Positions 1-9,628 of a DNA stretch of 64,000 bases are shown one piece after another (positions within the stretch are counted from its first letter, which is position 1; each line of letters opens with the position of its first letter). A model generated the notes under the pieces. It searched no databases. It had not been told where the DNA came from and was given only the letters and a program-made list of their open reading frames with translations. Origin of the DNA: Sphingomicrobium aestuariivivum (GTDB taxonomy: Bacteria > Pseudomonadota > Alphaproteobacteria > Sphingomonadales > Sphingomonadaceae); NCBI RefSeq assembly GCF_024721585.1, contig NZ_CP102629.1, positions 1,684,501 to 1,748,500 of the forward strand. Reading direction: 5' to 3'. The position numbers were made by a program, and so were the translations under genes.

Positions 1-1687
<1,687 letters not shown>

Positions 1688-1858
1688 CCTAGGCTTATCT
1701 GTTATGGGCGCGCGAGAAGGCGCGAACCTATCGCGAATTGCGGCCTCTATAGAGAGACGGCCCCGATAGCTCAAGGCCGCAAAAAGGGCCGGGGCGGGCG
1801 ACTTTACGATAGCCCCCCCGAACCTTATGTGCAGAGCCGAACGCACAGAGGAAAAATC

Positions 1859-2437
1859 ATGACCGAAGACGAGGTTCTGGCCGAATTCCGTAGCGCCGAT
1901 GCGCTGCTGGAAGGACATTTCATCCTTTCCTCGGGCAAACGCAGTGCCGCCTACCTGCAATGCGCGCGCGTGCTGATGGAGCCGGCCCGCGCCGCGCGCC
2001 TCGCCGAAGCGCTGGCCGCGAAAATCCCCGCCGACGTGCGCGACTCCATCGATGCGGTCGTCTCGCCCGCGATGGGCGGGGTGATCATCGGCCATGAAAT
2101 GGGCCGCGCGCTGGGCAAGCCCGCCATGTTTCTCGAGCGCCCCGAGGGTACCTTCCACCTGCGCCGAGGATTCGCACTGGAGAAAGGTGCCAAGGTGCTG
2201 ATGGTCGAGGACGTGGTGACCACCGGCCTGTCGAGCCGCGAGGCGATCGAGGCGGTGGCCGAGGAAGGCGGCGAAGTGGTGGGCGAGGTCAGTCTCGTCG
2301 ATCGCGGCGGCGGTGACAGCCTCGGCGTGCCTTATTGGGCGCTCGTGAAGCTCGACATCCCCGCTTACGATCCCGACGCACTGCCGCCCGAACTGGCCGC
2401 GATTCCCGCGATCAAGCCCGGCAGCCGCGCTTCGTGA
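1859..2437 (+). CDS. pyrE: Orotate phosphoribosyltransferase
   Basis: This cytoplasmic enzyme converts orotate and PRPP to orotidine 5'-monophosphate in pyrimidine synthesis. The protein has 192 residues. The PRPP-binding motif [11 protein letters not shown] lies at residues 113-123, and the N-terminal part has the family's [11 protein letters not shown] stretch. The ATG at 1859 follows a weak GAGGAAA ribosome site. It is divergent from ctaC across 171 bases that should hold both promoters. Its stop overlaps the GTG start of the next gene, so the downstream serine hydrolase is probably translated by coupling. Confidence 0.95.
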   Translation: MTEDEVLAEFRSADALLEGHFILSSGKRSAAYLQCARVLMEPARAARLAEALAAKIPADVRDSIDAVVSPAMGGVIIGHEMGRALGKPAMFLERPEGTFHLRRGFALEKGAKVLMVEDVVTTGLSSREAIEAVAEEGGEVVGEVSLVDRGGGDSLGVPYWALVKLDIPAYDPDALPPELAAIPAIKPGSRAS

Positions 2438-3474
2438 GGGCGCTGGCCGCGCTCCTGCCGCTCGCGCTGGTCGCCTGCGCGCCGTCCGTCGCCGAGGTCG
2501 CGCCCGAGCCGGCACCGCCGCTGCTCGAGGAAGGCGCCGACCCGCTGACGGCGGTGATCGAGCAATATGGCTTCGAGGGCGAGGTCGCCCTGTCGCGTGG
2601 GCCGGCGGCGGACGACTATAGCTATCGCGGCGGTCCGGCGGAGGCCGTGTGGCCGTGGGCGTCGGTGACCAAGCAGGTCGTCGCCATCATCGTCATGCAG
2701 GAAGTGGAGGCGGGGCGCCTGTCGCTCGATGCGCCCGTGTCCGATTATGTCGACTGGGCGGGCGAGGGCCCTGCCGCGCCGAGCCTGCGGCAGCTCCTCC
2801 GGCACCAGTCGGGGCTTTTTGACCCCGAGGACCAGCCCGGATTCGACGGCGATACCGGCTTCCCGCTCGACCTCGATGACTGCATCGCCCGCCGCGGCGC
2901 GCCGGGCGGCGATTTCGATTACAGCAATTGCGACACGCTGCTCGTGGCCCGCGTGCTCGAGGCGGTGACGCAGCACGACCTTGGCGCGCTTTATCGCGAG
3001 CGCATCGGCATGCCGCTCGGCCTCACCTCCTCGGGCCTCGTCACCGCCACGACCCCGCTGGCGCCGAGCGCGGGCGGGACGACTGCCGAGCGGATCGCGG
3101 CCTATGGAGCGGCAGGGGCACTTGCCGGTCCCACGAGCGACCTGATCGCCATCGACGAAGGGCTGATGGCGGGGGCGCTACTCGGGGCGGATGCGCTGGC
3201 GACCTTGTGGCAGGGCGATCCGGCGGTCGGCTATTCGGCGCTCGGGCAATGGGAATTTACGGCCCCGCTCGCCGGCTGCGAGGCGCCGGTGCGGATCGTC
3301 GAGCGCCGCGGCGCCATCGGCAGCTACCAGGCGCGCAACTATATCCTGCCCGAACAGGGGCTCGCGCTGGTCGCCTTCACCGGCCTTGGCGAGGACATGT
3401 TCGGTTTCGGCGAGATCTGGACGGGCAGCGGCTTTTCGCACGACCTGTTGGCAGCGGCGGCGTGCGGCGCATGA
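2434..3474 (+). CDS. Serine hydrolase of the class C beta-lactamase fold, lipoprotein
   Basis: The 346-residue product belongs to the beta-lactamase/DD-peptidase-like serine hydrolases. The catalytic S-x-x-K is seen as SVTK near residue 75 and the Y-x-N motif as YSN near residue 168. The GTG start at 2434 overlaps the pyrE stop (GTGA). It gives a signal peptide ending LALVAC, a likely lipobox, so the enzyme should be anchored in the envelope. The substrate cannot be told from the sequence; such proteins include esterases, peptidases and beta-lactamases. It sits inside an overlapping run from pyrE to the AI-2E-type permease, which need not reflect a shared function. Confidence 0.82.
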   Translation: MRALAALLPLALVACAPSVAEVAPEPAPPLLEEGADPLTAVIEQYGFEGEVALSRGPAADDYSYRGGPAEAVWPWASVTKQVVAIIVMQEVEAGRLSLDAPVSDYVDWAGEGPAAPSLRQLLRHQSGLFDPEDQPGFDGDTGFPLDLDDCIARRGAPGGDFDYSNCDTLLVARVLEAVTQHDLGALYRERIGMPLGLTSSGLVTATTPLAPSAGGTTAERIAAYGAAGALAGPTSDLIAIDEGLMAGALLGADALATLWQGDPAVGYSALGQWEFTAPLAGCEAPVRIVERRGAIGSYQARNYILPEQGLALVAFTGLGEDMFGFGEIWTGSGFSHDLLAAAACGA

Positions 3475-4214
3475 CCCCGACGAAACTTCGCCTCGGGGTC
3501 AATATCGACCATGTCGCGACCGTGCGGAACGCGCGCGGCGGCGATCACCCCGATCCGGTGCGTGCCGCCGAGATCGTCGCCAGCGTCGGCGGCGATGGCA
3601 TTACCGCGCACCTGCGCGAGGACCGGCGGCATATCCGCGATGCCGACCTCCGGCGTATCCAGGAGGCGACCGACCTGCCGCTCAACCTCGAGATGGCGGC
3701 GACCGAGGAAATGCTCGAGATCGCGCTCCGGCACAGCCCGCACGCCGCCTGCATCGTGCCCGAGAAGCGCGAGGAGCGGACGACCGAGGGCGGGCTCGAC
3801 GCCGACGGGCTGCACAACCAGCTCGCCCCCATCGTCACCCGGCTGTCGGACGCGGGCATTCGCGTGTCGCTCTTCATCGAGGCCGAGGAGCGCCAGCTCG
3901 ATGCCGCGCTCCGGCTCGGCGCGCCGGTGGTGGAATTCCACACCGGCGAATATGCGCACGCCTTCCTCGACGGCGATTCGGAAAAGCTGGCGCGCGAATT
4001 GAAACGCATCGCCGACATGGCCGCGCTCGCCGCAAAGAACGGCATCGAGCCCCATGCCGGCCACGGCCTCACCTACGAGAATGTGCAGCCGATCGCCGCC
4101 ATCCCGCAGATCGCCGAACTCAACATCGGCCATTATCTCGTTGGCGAAGCGATCTTCGTCGGGCTCGAGGCGGCGGTGTGGCGGATGCGCGAGTTGATGG
4201 ACGAGGCGCGATGA
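3471..4214 (+). CDS. pdxJ: Pyridoxine 5'-phosphate synthase
   Basis: PdxJ condenses 1-deoxy-D-xylulose 5-phosphate with aminoacetone 3-phosphate in the DXP-dependent vitamin B6 pathway. The 247-residue product begins with the family hallmark [14 protein letters not shown] and carries HLREDRRHI and FIEAEERQL further on, and [11 protein letters not shown] and [10 protein letters not shown] near the end. The ATG overlaps the upstream stop (ATGA at 3471-3474), and its own stop overlaps the next start. Linkage to acpS two genes downstream is the common alphaproteobacterial arrangement. Confidence 0.97.
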   Translation: MTPTKLRLGVNIDHVATVRNARGGDHPDPVRAAEIVASVGGDGITAHLREDRRHIRDADLRRIQEATDLPLNLEMAATEEMLEIALRHSPHAACIVPEKREERTTEGGLDADGLHNQLAPIVTRLSDAGIRVSLFIEAEERQLDAALRLGAPVVEFHTGEYAHAFLDGDSEKLARELKRIADMAALAAKNGIEPHAGHGLTYENVQPIAAIPQIAELNIGHYLVGEAIFVGLEAAVWRMRELMDEAR

Positions 4215-4507
4215 TGGCCACCGCCACGATCCGCAAATCTACCGCGCTCCGGCTCGTCATGCTTTTCGTGGCGGCACAGGCGCTGCTCTTCTGGGCGGCG
4301 GCGGCGTGGTTCGGCTTCCTGTTCCGCGTCGAATTCGGCTGGGTCGCCGCGGCCCTGATCGGCTTCTTCGCGCTGCAGATGGTTTCGGCAGGATGGTTCT
4401 TCCTGTCGGGCCGCCATGACCGAACCCCGAGCGCGGGCCACCTTGTCGCCCATGTGCTGATCGTCGTGCCGCCGACGATCGCGCTGGCACTGCATGTCGG
4501 GAGCTAG
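4211..4507 (+). CDS. Small membrane protein of unknown function
   Basis: This 98-residue protein has three or so hydrophobic stretches, roughly residues 14-35, 43-65 and 78-97, and no recognisable domain. It overlaps the pdxJ stop by ATGA and ends three bases before acpS, so it is almost certainly translated within the pdxJ-acpS-lepB operon. MM at the start leaves two possible initiators three bases apart. No function can be assigned from sequence. The size, frame continuity and tight overlaps support a real gene. Confidence 0.75.
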   Translation: MMATATIRKSTALRLVMLFVAAQALLFWAAAAWFGFLFRVEFGWVAAALIGFFALQMVSAGWFFLSGRHDRTPSAGHLVAHVLIVVPPTIALALHVGS

Positions 4508-4510
4508 GCG

Positions 4511-4912
4511 ATGATCATCGGGCTCGGCAGCGACCTGTGCAACATCGAGCGGATCACCAATTCGCTCGAGCGTTTCGGCGAACGTTTCGAGATGCGCGTC
4601 TTCACCGAGGTCGAGCGCGCCAAGGCCCGCCGTCGCCCCTTCACCATTGCCGGCACCTACGCCAAGCGCTTCGCCGCCAAGGAGGCTTTTTCCAAGGCGG
4701 TGGGCACGGGCTTCAAGCGCGGCGTCTACATGAAGGACATCGGGGTGGTGAACGCACCCTCGGGCGCGCCGACGCTGGCGCTGACCGGCGGGGCGCAGGC
4801 GCGGCTTGACGAACTCACCCCCGAGGGCCACCGCATCCACGTCCATGTGACCCTGACCGACGACCATCCCTGGGCGCAGGCCTTCGTCATCCTCGAAGCC
4901 AAGCCCCTCTGA
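4511..4912 (+). CDS. acpS: Holo-[acyl-carrier-protein] synthase
   Basis: AcpS transfers 4'-phosphopantetheine from coenzyme A to Ser of apo-ACP, which activates it for fatty acid synthesis. The 133-residue protein shows the family Mg-binding residues in [12 protein letters not shown] (Asp8) and [14 protein letters not shown] (the Glu near residue 58). Length matches the group I phosphopantetheinyl transferases. It lies between the small membrane protein and lepB in one operon. Confidence 0.96.
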   Translation: MIIGLGSDLCNIERITNSLERFGERFEMRVFTEVERAKARRRPFTIAGTYAKRFAAKEAFSKAVGTGFKRGVYMKDIGVVNAPSGAPTLALTGGAQARLDELTPEGHRIHVHVTLTDDHPWAQAFVILEAKPL

Positions 4913-4923
4913 AGAGTTTTTTC

Positions 4924-5898
4924 GTGAGCGACACCGAGACCCCCGCGCCCGAGACCCCCGCGACGCCGCCCGTCGAAACGGCGGGCAAGACGCCGGCGCG
5001 CAAGCCCCGCAACCTGCGCGAGACGGGCGCCTTCCTGTGGCGCGAGCTTAAAGGGTTGTTCTGGGTGATGCTGGCGGTGCTGGGCTTCCACAGCTTCATC
5101 GCCAAGCCCTTCTACATCCCGTCCGAATCGATGATGCCCGTGCTGCTCGAGGGCGACCGGCTGGTCGTCTCGAAATTCCCTTATGGCTACAGCCATGTCA
5201 GCCCGACCATTCCCAATCCGGCGGCGCTGACGCGGATGCTGATCCTGCGCGGGCCCGCCGAGCCGTGGAGCGTGACCCTGCCCGAAATGGAAGGGCGACT
5301 GTTCGGCAGCTATCCAACACGCGGCGATATCGTCATCGTCACCCCGCCGGGGCGCTCGGACGATTATATCAAGCGCGTGATCGGCCTGCCCGGCGACACC
5401 ATCGCCATGACCGGCGGCCGCCTGGTGCTCAACGGCAAGCAGGTGACGTCCGAAAAACGCCCTGCCGCGCTCATCCCCGTCGATGCCAATGCGCCGTGTC
5501 ACATCATGGACGGGACGCGGGTGAAGGGCGCCGACGGCGCGCTCTACTGCCGCCTGCCGATCGTGCGCGAGACGCTGCCGGGTGGCGTGAGCTACGACAC
5601 GGTCGACCTCGGCTACCGCCGCTCGAGCGACGAGTTCGGGCCGATCACCGTGCCGGAAGGCCATGTCTTCCTGCTCGGCGACAATCGCGACAGCTCGGCC
5701 GACAGCCGCGTGCCGCTGGCGCAAGGGGGGCTGGGCGGCCCCGTGCCCGTCGAGCGGATCGGCGGGCGCGCCGAATTCATCACTTTCTCGCTCGATGGCA
5801 GCGCGACGCTCAACCCCGCGACCTGGTGGTCGAGCTTGCGTGACGGTCGAAGCTGGTCCAGCCTCAGGGGAACGACCGCGACCGGCATGGAGGACTGA
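4924..5898 (+). CDS. lepB: Signal peptidase I
   Basis: This inner-membrane protease removes signal peptides from exported proteins. The 324-residue protein has a Pro/Thr-rich cytoplasmic N-terminus, one transmembrane helix near residues 44-60, and the catalytic serine in IPSESM (Ser69). The lysine of the Ser/Lys dyad is in DDYIKRVIGLPGD, and the box E motif GDNRDSSADSR is present. The start is a GTG. Its stop shares bases with the ATG of the next gene (TGATG). The insertion of about 30 residues between the first two boxes is longer than in short LepB proteins. Confidence 0.96.
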   Translation: MSDTETPAPETPATPPVETAGKTPARKPRNLRETGAFLWRELKGLFWVMLAVLGFHSFIAKPFYIPSESMMPVLLEGDRLVVSKFPYGYSHVSPTIPNPAALTRMLILRGPAEPWSVTLPEMEGRLFGSYPTRGDIVIVTPPGRSDDYIKRVIGLPGDTIAMTGGRLVLNGKQVTSEKRPAALIPVDANAPCHIMDGTRVKGADGALYCRLPIVRETLPGGVSYDTVDLGYRRSSDEFGPITVPEGHVFLLGDNRDSSADSRVPLAQGGLGGPVPVERIGGRAEFITFSLDGSATLNPATWWSSLRDGRSWSSLRGTTATGMED

Positions 5899-7001
5899 TG
5901 AGCCCGAGCCTTGAAGAGCAGACCGCAGGCCCGACGGAGATCGAGGACCCGCGGCTTCGCTTCGAGGTCAAGAAGGCGCTCATCTGGATCGGGCTCATCA
6001 TGCTGGCGGCGGGCGTCGTGCTGCTCGCCGCGCCGCTTCTCCTCATCACCGGCGGGATGGTCTTTGCCGTGATGCTCGATGGTGGCACGCGGCTCCTCGG
6101 GCGCATCCTGCCGATCGCGCGCGGCTGGCGCCTGCTGATCGTCATCATGGCCTTCTTCGGCTTCATCGGCTGGACCGGCTGGTATGCCGGCACCTCCTTC
6201 TTCGAACAGTTCGCCACCCTGCGCGACACGGTCGCCGGGCAGATCGCGCGATTGTTCGATTGGGGGCAGCGGATCGGCGTCATCAACGAGCTGACGGTCG
6301 AGCGGGTGGAGACCACCCTGTTCGATTCGGTCGGGCGCGTGACCAGCATCCTCGGCACCGCGCTGGGCGCTATCACGGGGGCGATCCTGATGATCGTCAT
6401 CGGCATCTTCGTGGCCGCCGAGCCGCGGCTCTACGACCGCGGGGTGGCGTGGATGTTGCCCACGCGCACGCGCCCGAAATTCTACGAGATCTCCGACCAT
6501 GTCGGCTATGCGCTGCGGCGCCTCCTCGCGGGGCGACTTCTCGGGATGTTCATCGAGGGGGTATTCACCTTCATCATGCTGACGGTGGTGGCGCAGGCGA
6601 TCGGTATCGGCACCTTCCCGCTCGCCGCGCTGCTGGCGCTGCTCACGGGCCTGCTCGCCTTCATCCCCAATGTCGGGGCCTTCGTGTCGGGGGTGCTGAT
6701 GGTGGCGATGGGTTTCTCGCTGTCGAACGAGGCGGGCTTCTACGCCATCTTCGTCTATCTCTTCGTCCAGAATTTCGACGGCTATGTCGTCATCCCGATG
6801 ATCGCCAAGAAGACGGTCGACCTCGCGCCCGCGCTGGTGCTGGCGATGCAGATCGTGATGGGCACCTTGTTCGGGATCCTCGGCCTCTTGCTCGCCGATC
6901 CGCTCATCGCGGCGATCAAGGCGGCGCTCGAGCAATATTCGAAGGTAACGCCGAACAAGTCGGCTGACCTTCCAGACAAAGAAGAACGCCCGGCCAGCTG
7001 A
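5898..7001 (+). CDS. AI-2E/PerM family membrane permease
   Basis: This 367-residue protein is a polytopic member of the AI-2E transporter superfamily (PF01594), with paired N-terminal helices at about residues 25-65, a central soluble stretch and C-terminal helices carrying the family's LLALLTGLLAFIPNVG. Members have been tied to autoinducer-2 export, sodium/proton exchange or unknown cargo, so the substrate is open. Its start overlaps the lepB stop. Its own stop codon lies within a strong terminator hairpin, marking the end of the pyrE-to-permease run. Confidence 0.85.
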   Translation: MSPSLEEQTAGPTEIEDPRLRFEVKKALIWIGLIMLAAGVVLLAAPLLLITGGMVFAVMLDGGTRLLGRILPIARGWRLLIVIMAFFGFIGWTGWYAGTSFFEQFATLRDTVAGQIARLFDWGQRIGVINELTVERVETTLFDSVGRVTSILGTALGAITGAILMIVIGIFVAAEPRLYDRGVAWMLPTRTRPKFYEISDHVGYALRRLLAGRLLGMFIEGVFTFIMLTVVAQAIGIGTFPLAALLALLTGLLAFIPNVGAFVSGVLMVAMGFSLSNEAGFYAIFVYLFVQNFDGYVVIPMIAKKTVDLAPALVLAMQIVMGTLFGILGLLLADPLIAAIKAALEQYSKVTPNKSADLPDKEERPAS

Positions 7002-7014
7002 AGCTGACCGGGCG
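6987..7014. terminator. Bidirectional terminator hairpin
   Basis: An inverted repeat CGCCCGG..AGCT/AGCT..CCGGGCG spans the stop codon of the permease gene. It is followed by TCTCTTGTTT on the plus strand and TTCTTCTTTG on the minus strand. It separates two convergent genes and probably ends transcription from both. Confidence 0.8.
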
Positions 7015-7043
7015 TCTCTTGTTTCCTGGCGTGGGCCGTCCGC

Positions 7044-7580
7044 TTATTCGGCGGGAGCGGCCTCCTCACCGGCTTCGGGCGGCAGCGGCTGGGGTGCCTG
7101 CTGCTGCATCATCAGCGCGGCGCCGCGGACCACATCGACAATCTCGATGTCGAAGTAGAGGTCCGCGCCGGCGGGAATGATGCTGCCCGGGGGCGGGTTG
7201 TCGCCATAGGCCAGCTCGGCGGGGATGCGCACCTTGTAGGAGCCACCGGGACGCATCGCCTGGAGCGCTTCGGAGAAACCGGCAACCGTCTGGGCCGGCA
7301 GCATGGGCACCGGACGACCGTCGCTCGTGTCGAACACGCGGCCGTCGGCAAGGCTGCCGGTATAGTTGACGAAGGCGCCGTCGACCACGTCGATGGTCTC
7401 GCCCTCACCCTCGACGAGGGTGCGGATCGATACGCCGCTCTCGGTCGTCTCGGCCTGGAGCGGACGGGTCGCGGCCCAGGCGACGGCAAAGCCGAGCACC
7501 ATGAGCGCGACGATCGCGACCCAGAATTTGGCGACCGATCCCTTGGCGATCGGACGAAGCGGGACCTGCGTGACCGACAT
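7044..7580 (-). CDS. FKBP-type peptidyl-prolyl cis-trans isomerase, membrane-anchored
   Basis: The 178-residue product has a single N-terminal transmembrane segment near residues 18-38, then an FKBP domain (VNYTGSLADGRVFDTS, then GFSEALQAMRPGGSYKVRIPAELAYG). The fold catalyses Xaa-Pro isomerisation, here presumably in the periplasm. The final 20 residues are Pro/Glu/Gln-rich. The start is the ATG behind AGGGGGAAGG; an in-frame TTG just before it is less likely. It follows rpsU by about 25 bases and may share its transcript. Confidence 0.92.
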   Translation of the reverse strand: MSVTQVPLRPIAKGSVAKFWVAIVALMVLGFAVAWAATRPLQAETTESGVSIRTLVEGEGETIDVVDGAFVNYTGSLADGRVFDTSDGRPVPMLPAQTVAGFSEALQAMRPGGSYKVRIPAELAYGDNPPPGSIIPAGADLYFDIEIVDVVRGAALMMQQQAPQPLPPEAGEEAAPAE

Positions 7581-7604
7581 CAACCTTCCCCCTGCAAGAA
7601 GGTC

Positions 7605-7811
7605 CTAGCGACCGCCTTCGCGTTCCATGCGCTTGCGCTCGAGCTTGCGGGCGCGGCGAACGGCGGCAGCCTTTTCGCGGGCACGCTTTTCCGAGGGCTT
7701 CTCGTAATGACGGCGCAGCTTCATCTCGCGATACACGCCTTCACGCTGCAGCTTCTTCTTGAGCGCGCGCAGCGCCTGGTCGACGTTATTGTCGCGAACG
7801 ATAATCTGCAT
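7605..7811 (-). CDS. rpsU: Small ribosomal subunit protein bS21
   Basis: This 68-residue basic protein is bS21. It starts [20 protein letters not shown] and has the usual Lys/Arg-rich helical C-terminus. S21 takes part in translation initiation on the 30S subunit. A purine-rich AAGGAGCTGGTGG precedes the start. A hairpin lies just upstream in the leader and may serve in regulation. Confidence 0.98.
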   Translation of the reverse strand: MQIIVRDNNVDQALRALKKKLQREGVYREMKLRRHYEKPSEKRAREKAAAVRRARKLERKRMEREGGR

Positions 7812-8143
7812 AAAAAACCACCAGCTCCTTTAGTCCCGCCGGAGGGTTGGACAGGCGGGATTGTCCATAGAGAATCGGGCCGCGGACGCCCGAACGGGCC
7901 GCAGCGAGGTCGCGCCCTTAGCAACCTTGGGCCAGCTGTTCAACCGCCAGCACAGCTTTTCATCGCCTTGCCGACACCTTGGCTCGGGCTGCCGTTTAAT
8001 ATGGATAAGTTCCGACCGTCATCGGTGAACCGTTGCGGCGAAAGGACGAATGGAACCCCACCTCATGTCGCGTTAACTTTTTGATAGGTATAAGAAAAGA
8101 CGTTGAGTGCATGGAGTGACACACGAGAGCGGGGAAGTTTGTA
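7812..8143. other. 332-base divergent intergenic region
   Basis: The region separates rpsU (minus) from the Tat-exported L,D-transpeptidase (plus). I find no convincing small gene in either direction. It holds the rpsU ribosome site and leader hairpin on the left and a GGGGAAG ribosome site on the right. An A/T-rich stretch TTTTTGATAGGTATAAG near 8078-8094 is a plausible core promoter for the rightward gene. Confidence 0.6.
7834..7860 (-). promoter_or_regulatory. Leader hairpin upstream of rpsU
   Basis: A perfect 7-base inverted repeat TCCCGCC/GGCGGGA with a 13-base loop lies 22 bases upstream of the rpsU ATG on the minus strand, immediately before the Shine-Dalgarno region. Ribosomal protein leaders often hold such structures. 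A regulatory role here is inference. Confidence 0.4.
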
Positions 8144-8809
8144 GTGACGGATCTGGGGCGGCGTACGCTTTTGAAAGGTGCAGTGGCGGGGGCAGCGGGT
8201 TTGGCGCTTCCGGGAGCCGCATTCGCGCAGCCGGTCCCGCGCATCGTCCGCCCCGGCCAGCAGGGTGCCATGTTCGTCGACCAGGCCGCGCCCGCAGGGA
8301 TCAATCCCCTGCTGTTCGCCAAGGCCAAGGCGGCGCTCAATGCGCACCGCACCCGCATCCGCCATCACGACCGCATCGGCATCGTCGATTATTCGAAGCA
8401 TAGCTCGGAGAAGCGCTTCCACATCGTCGACCTCGCCTCGGGGCAGGTCGAGAATTTCCTCGTCACGCACGGCAGCGGTTCGGACCGCAGCCACAATGGC
8501 TTCCTCGACCAGTTCTCGAACCGGCATGGCAGCCATGCCAGTTCGCAGGGCGCCTATGCGACGGCCAACCGCTATCACGGCAAATACGGCCTCTCGATGA
8601 AGCTCCAAGGCCTCGACTTCACCAATTCGAACGCCATGTCGCGCTACATCGTCATGCATTCGGCCGATTATGCCGAAGCGGGCATGGTGCGCCGCCACGG
8701 CAAGCTCGGGCGGAGCCAAGGTTGTTTCGCCTGTGGCAAGCGCGACCATTGGCAGGCGATGAACCTGCTCGGCGACGGGCGCCTCCTCTACGCCGACAAG
8801 CTGGCGTAG
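8144..8809 (+). CDS. Murein L,D-transpeptidase catalytic domain protein, Tat-exported
   Basis: The 221-residue product begins with a twin-arginine signal (RRTLLKGAVAGAAGLALPG) and resembles the YkuD_2 group of murein L,D-transpeptidases (PF13645). The conserved MHSADY segment and GRSQGCFAC hold the likely catalytic His and Cys (Cys about residue 194). It should act on peptidoglycan in the periplasm. The GTG start at 8144 follows GGGGAAG; an upstream ATG soon meets a stop. The gene is monocistronic, with a strong terminator after it. Confidence 0.88.
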   Translation: MTDLGRRTLLKGAVAGAAGLALPGAAFAQPVPRIVRPGQQGAMFVDQAAPAGINPLLFAKAKAALNAHRTRIRHHDRIGIVDYSKHSSEKRFHIVDLASGQVENFLVTHGSGSDRSHNGFLDQFSNRHGSHASSQGAYATANRYHGKYGLSMKLQGLDFTNSNAMSRYIVMHSADYAEAGMVRRHGKLGRSQGCFACGKRDHWQAMNLLGDGRLLYADKLA

Positions 8810-8836
8810 AGGCTTTCACTGGCGAGCATGGACAAG

Positions 8837-8867
8837 GGCGGGGCGTCTGGGCGACCCGCCTTTTTTT
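8837..8867 (+). terminator. Rho-independent terminator
   Basis: The stem GGCGGG/CCCGCC is followed directly by seven T residues. It ends the L,D-transpeptidase transcript. Confidence 0.85.
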
Positions 8868-8954
8868 CGAGCGCGCCAAATTCAATGTTGCAGGCGGAGC
8901 AGTCGGCAGACAGGCTGGGCACCGCCGATCCTAATGCGTGCCAGGGGGACCTTC

Positions 8955-9569
8955 ATGAAACGTCCGTTTCACCGCTCCATGGGAAAGATCTTTCTCTTCG
9001 AGATCGTCTTCCTGTTCACCGCGACCCTCGCGGCGCGCCATCTTGTCGGCAGGGCCGAGACCAGCGGGACGCTGCATGCCTGCGACACCGGTTGGGGAGA
9101 AAGGCTGCCCTATTTCCAGGATCACGTTGCCGCTTATTGTGCCGATGAAGCAGCGCGCCAGCTGATTGCCGCCTATTTCCTCTCAGGGCTGGCCGTCTAC
9201 GTCCTGACGACCTTGTTGGCGATGACCAGCGCCAAGATCGCCAGCCATGATGGCGGCCCGCTTGTCGACGAGCGATTTATCAAACGTCCCTTGCTGGTGA
9301 AGCTGGGCTGCTGGGTTCTGTTCGTGGGCGGCGTTGGCCTCTGGCTGTACGGCGTGGACGGTGCCCGCGGCGACTATCAGGTCTTCGACAGCTCGACGGG
9401 CGAGTTTGTCGGCGCGCTGTTCGTGACCAGCCTGTGCCTGCCCTTCATGCAGTTCATGGCGACGCAGATCGGGCGCCGGGGCGGGACGGTCCGGAGAGCG
9501 ATCGATACCGACCAGCGCGAGGTTCTTGGCACCCTGCTGGAGCGTGCGGTCAAGGAGCAAAAGCGCTAG
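8955..9569 (+). CDS. Membrane protein of unknown function
   Basis: This 204-residue protein has hydrophobic segments at about residues 13-30, 71-92, 116-138 and 154-172 and a charged C-terminus, and it matches no family I recognise. A periplasmic loop between the first two helices has Cys residues (HACDTGWG, AAYCADEA) that could pair. The ATG at 8955 was preferred over the upstream in-frame ATG because AGGGGGA lies seven bases before it. It lies between two L,D-transpeptidase genes but is separated from both by terminators, so a link is not implied. Confidence 0.7.
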   Translation: MKRPFHRSMGKIFLFEIVFLFTATLAARHLVGRAETSGTLHACDTGWGERLPYFQDHVAAYCADEAARQLIAAYFLSGLAVYVLTTLLAMTSAKIASHDGGPLVDERFIKRPLLVKLGCWVLFVGGVGLWLYGVDGARGDYQVFDSSTGEFVGALFVTSLCLPFMQFMATQIGRRGGTVRRAIDTDQREVLGTLLERAVKEQKR

Positions 9570-9576
9570 AAAAGAA

Positions 9577-9602
9577 AAACCCTGCCGGTGAGGGCAGGGT
9601 TT
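9577..9602. terminator. Bidirectional terminator between convergent genes
   Basis: The stem AAACCCTGCC/GGGCAGGGTTT with a short GGTGA loop has A-rich and T-rich flanks, so it can work for transcripts from both sides. Confidence 0.85.
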
Positions 9603-9628
9603 TCCGGTTCAGTTCGTCCGGGTCGAGC

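Noticed and set aside
8052-8074. GGAAC...CGTT resembling an EcfG (general stress sigma) promoter before the L,D-transpeptidase
   Set aside because: The spacer is 14 bases, shorter than the usual 16-17, so I do not call it.
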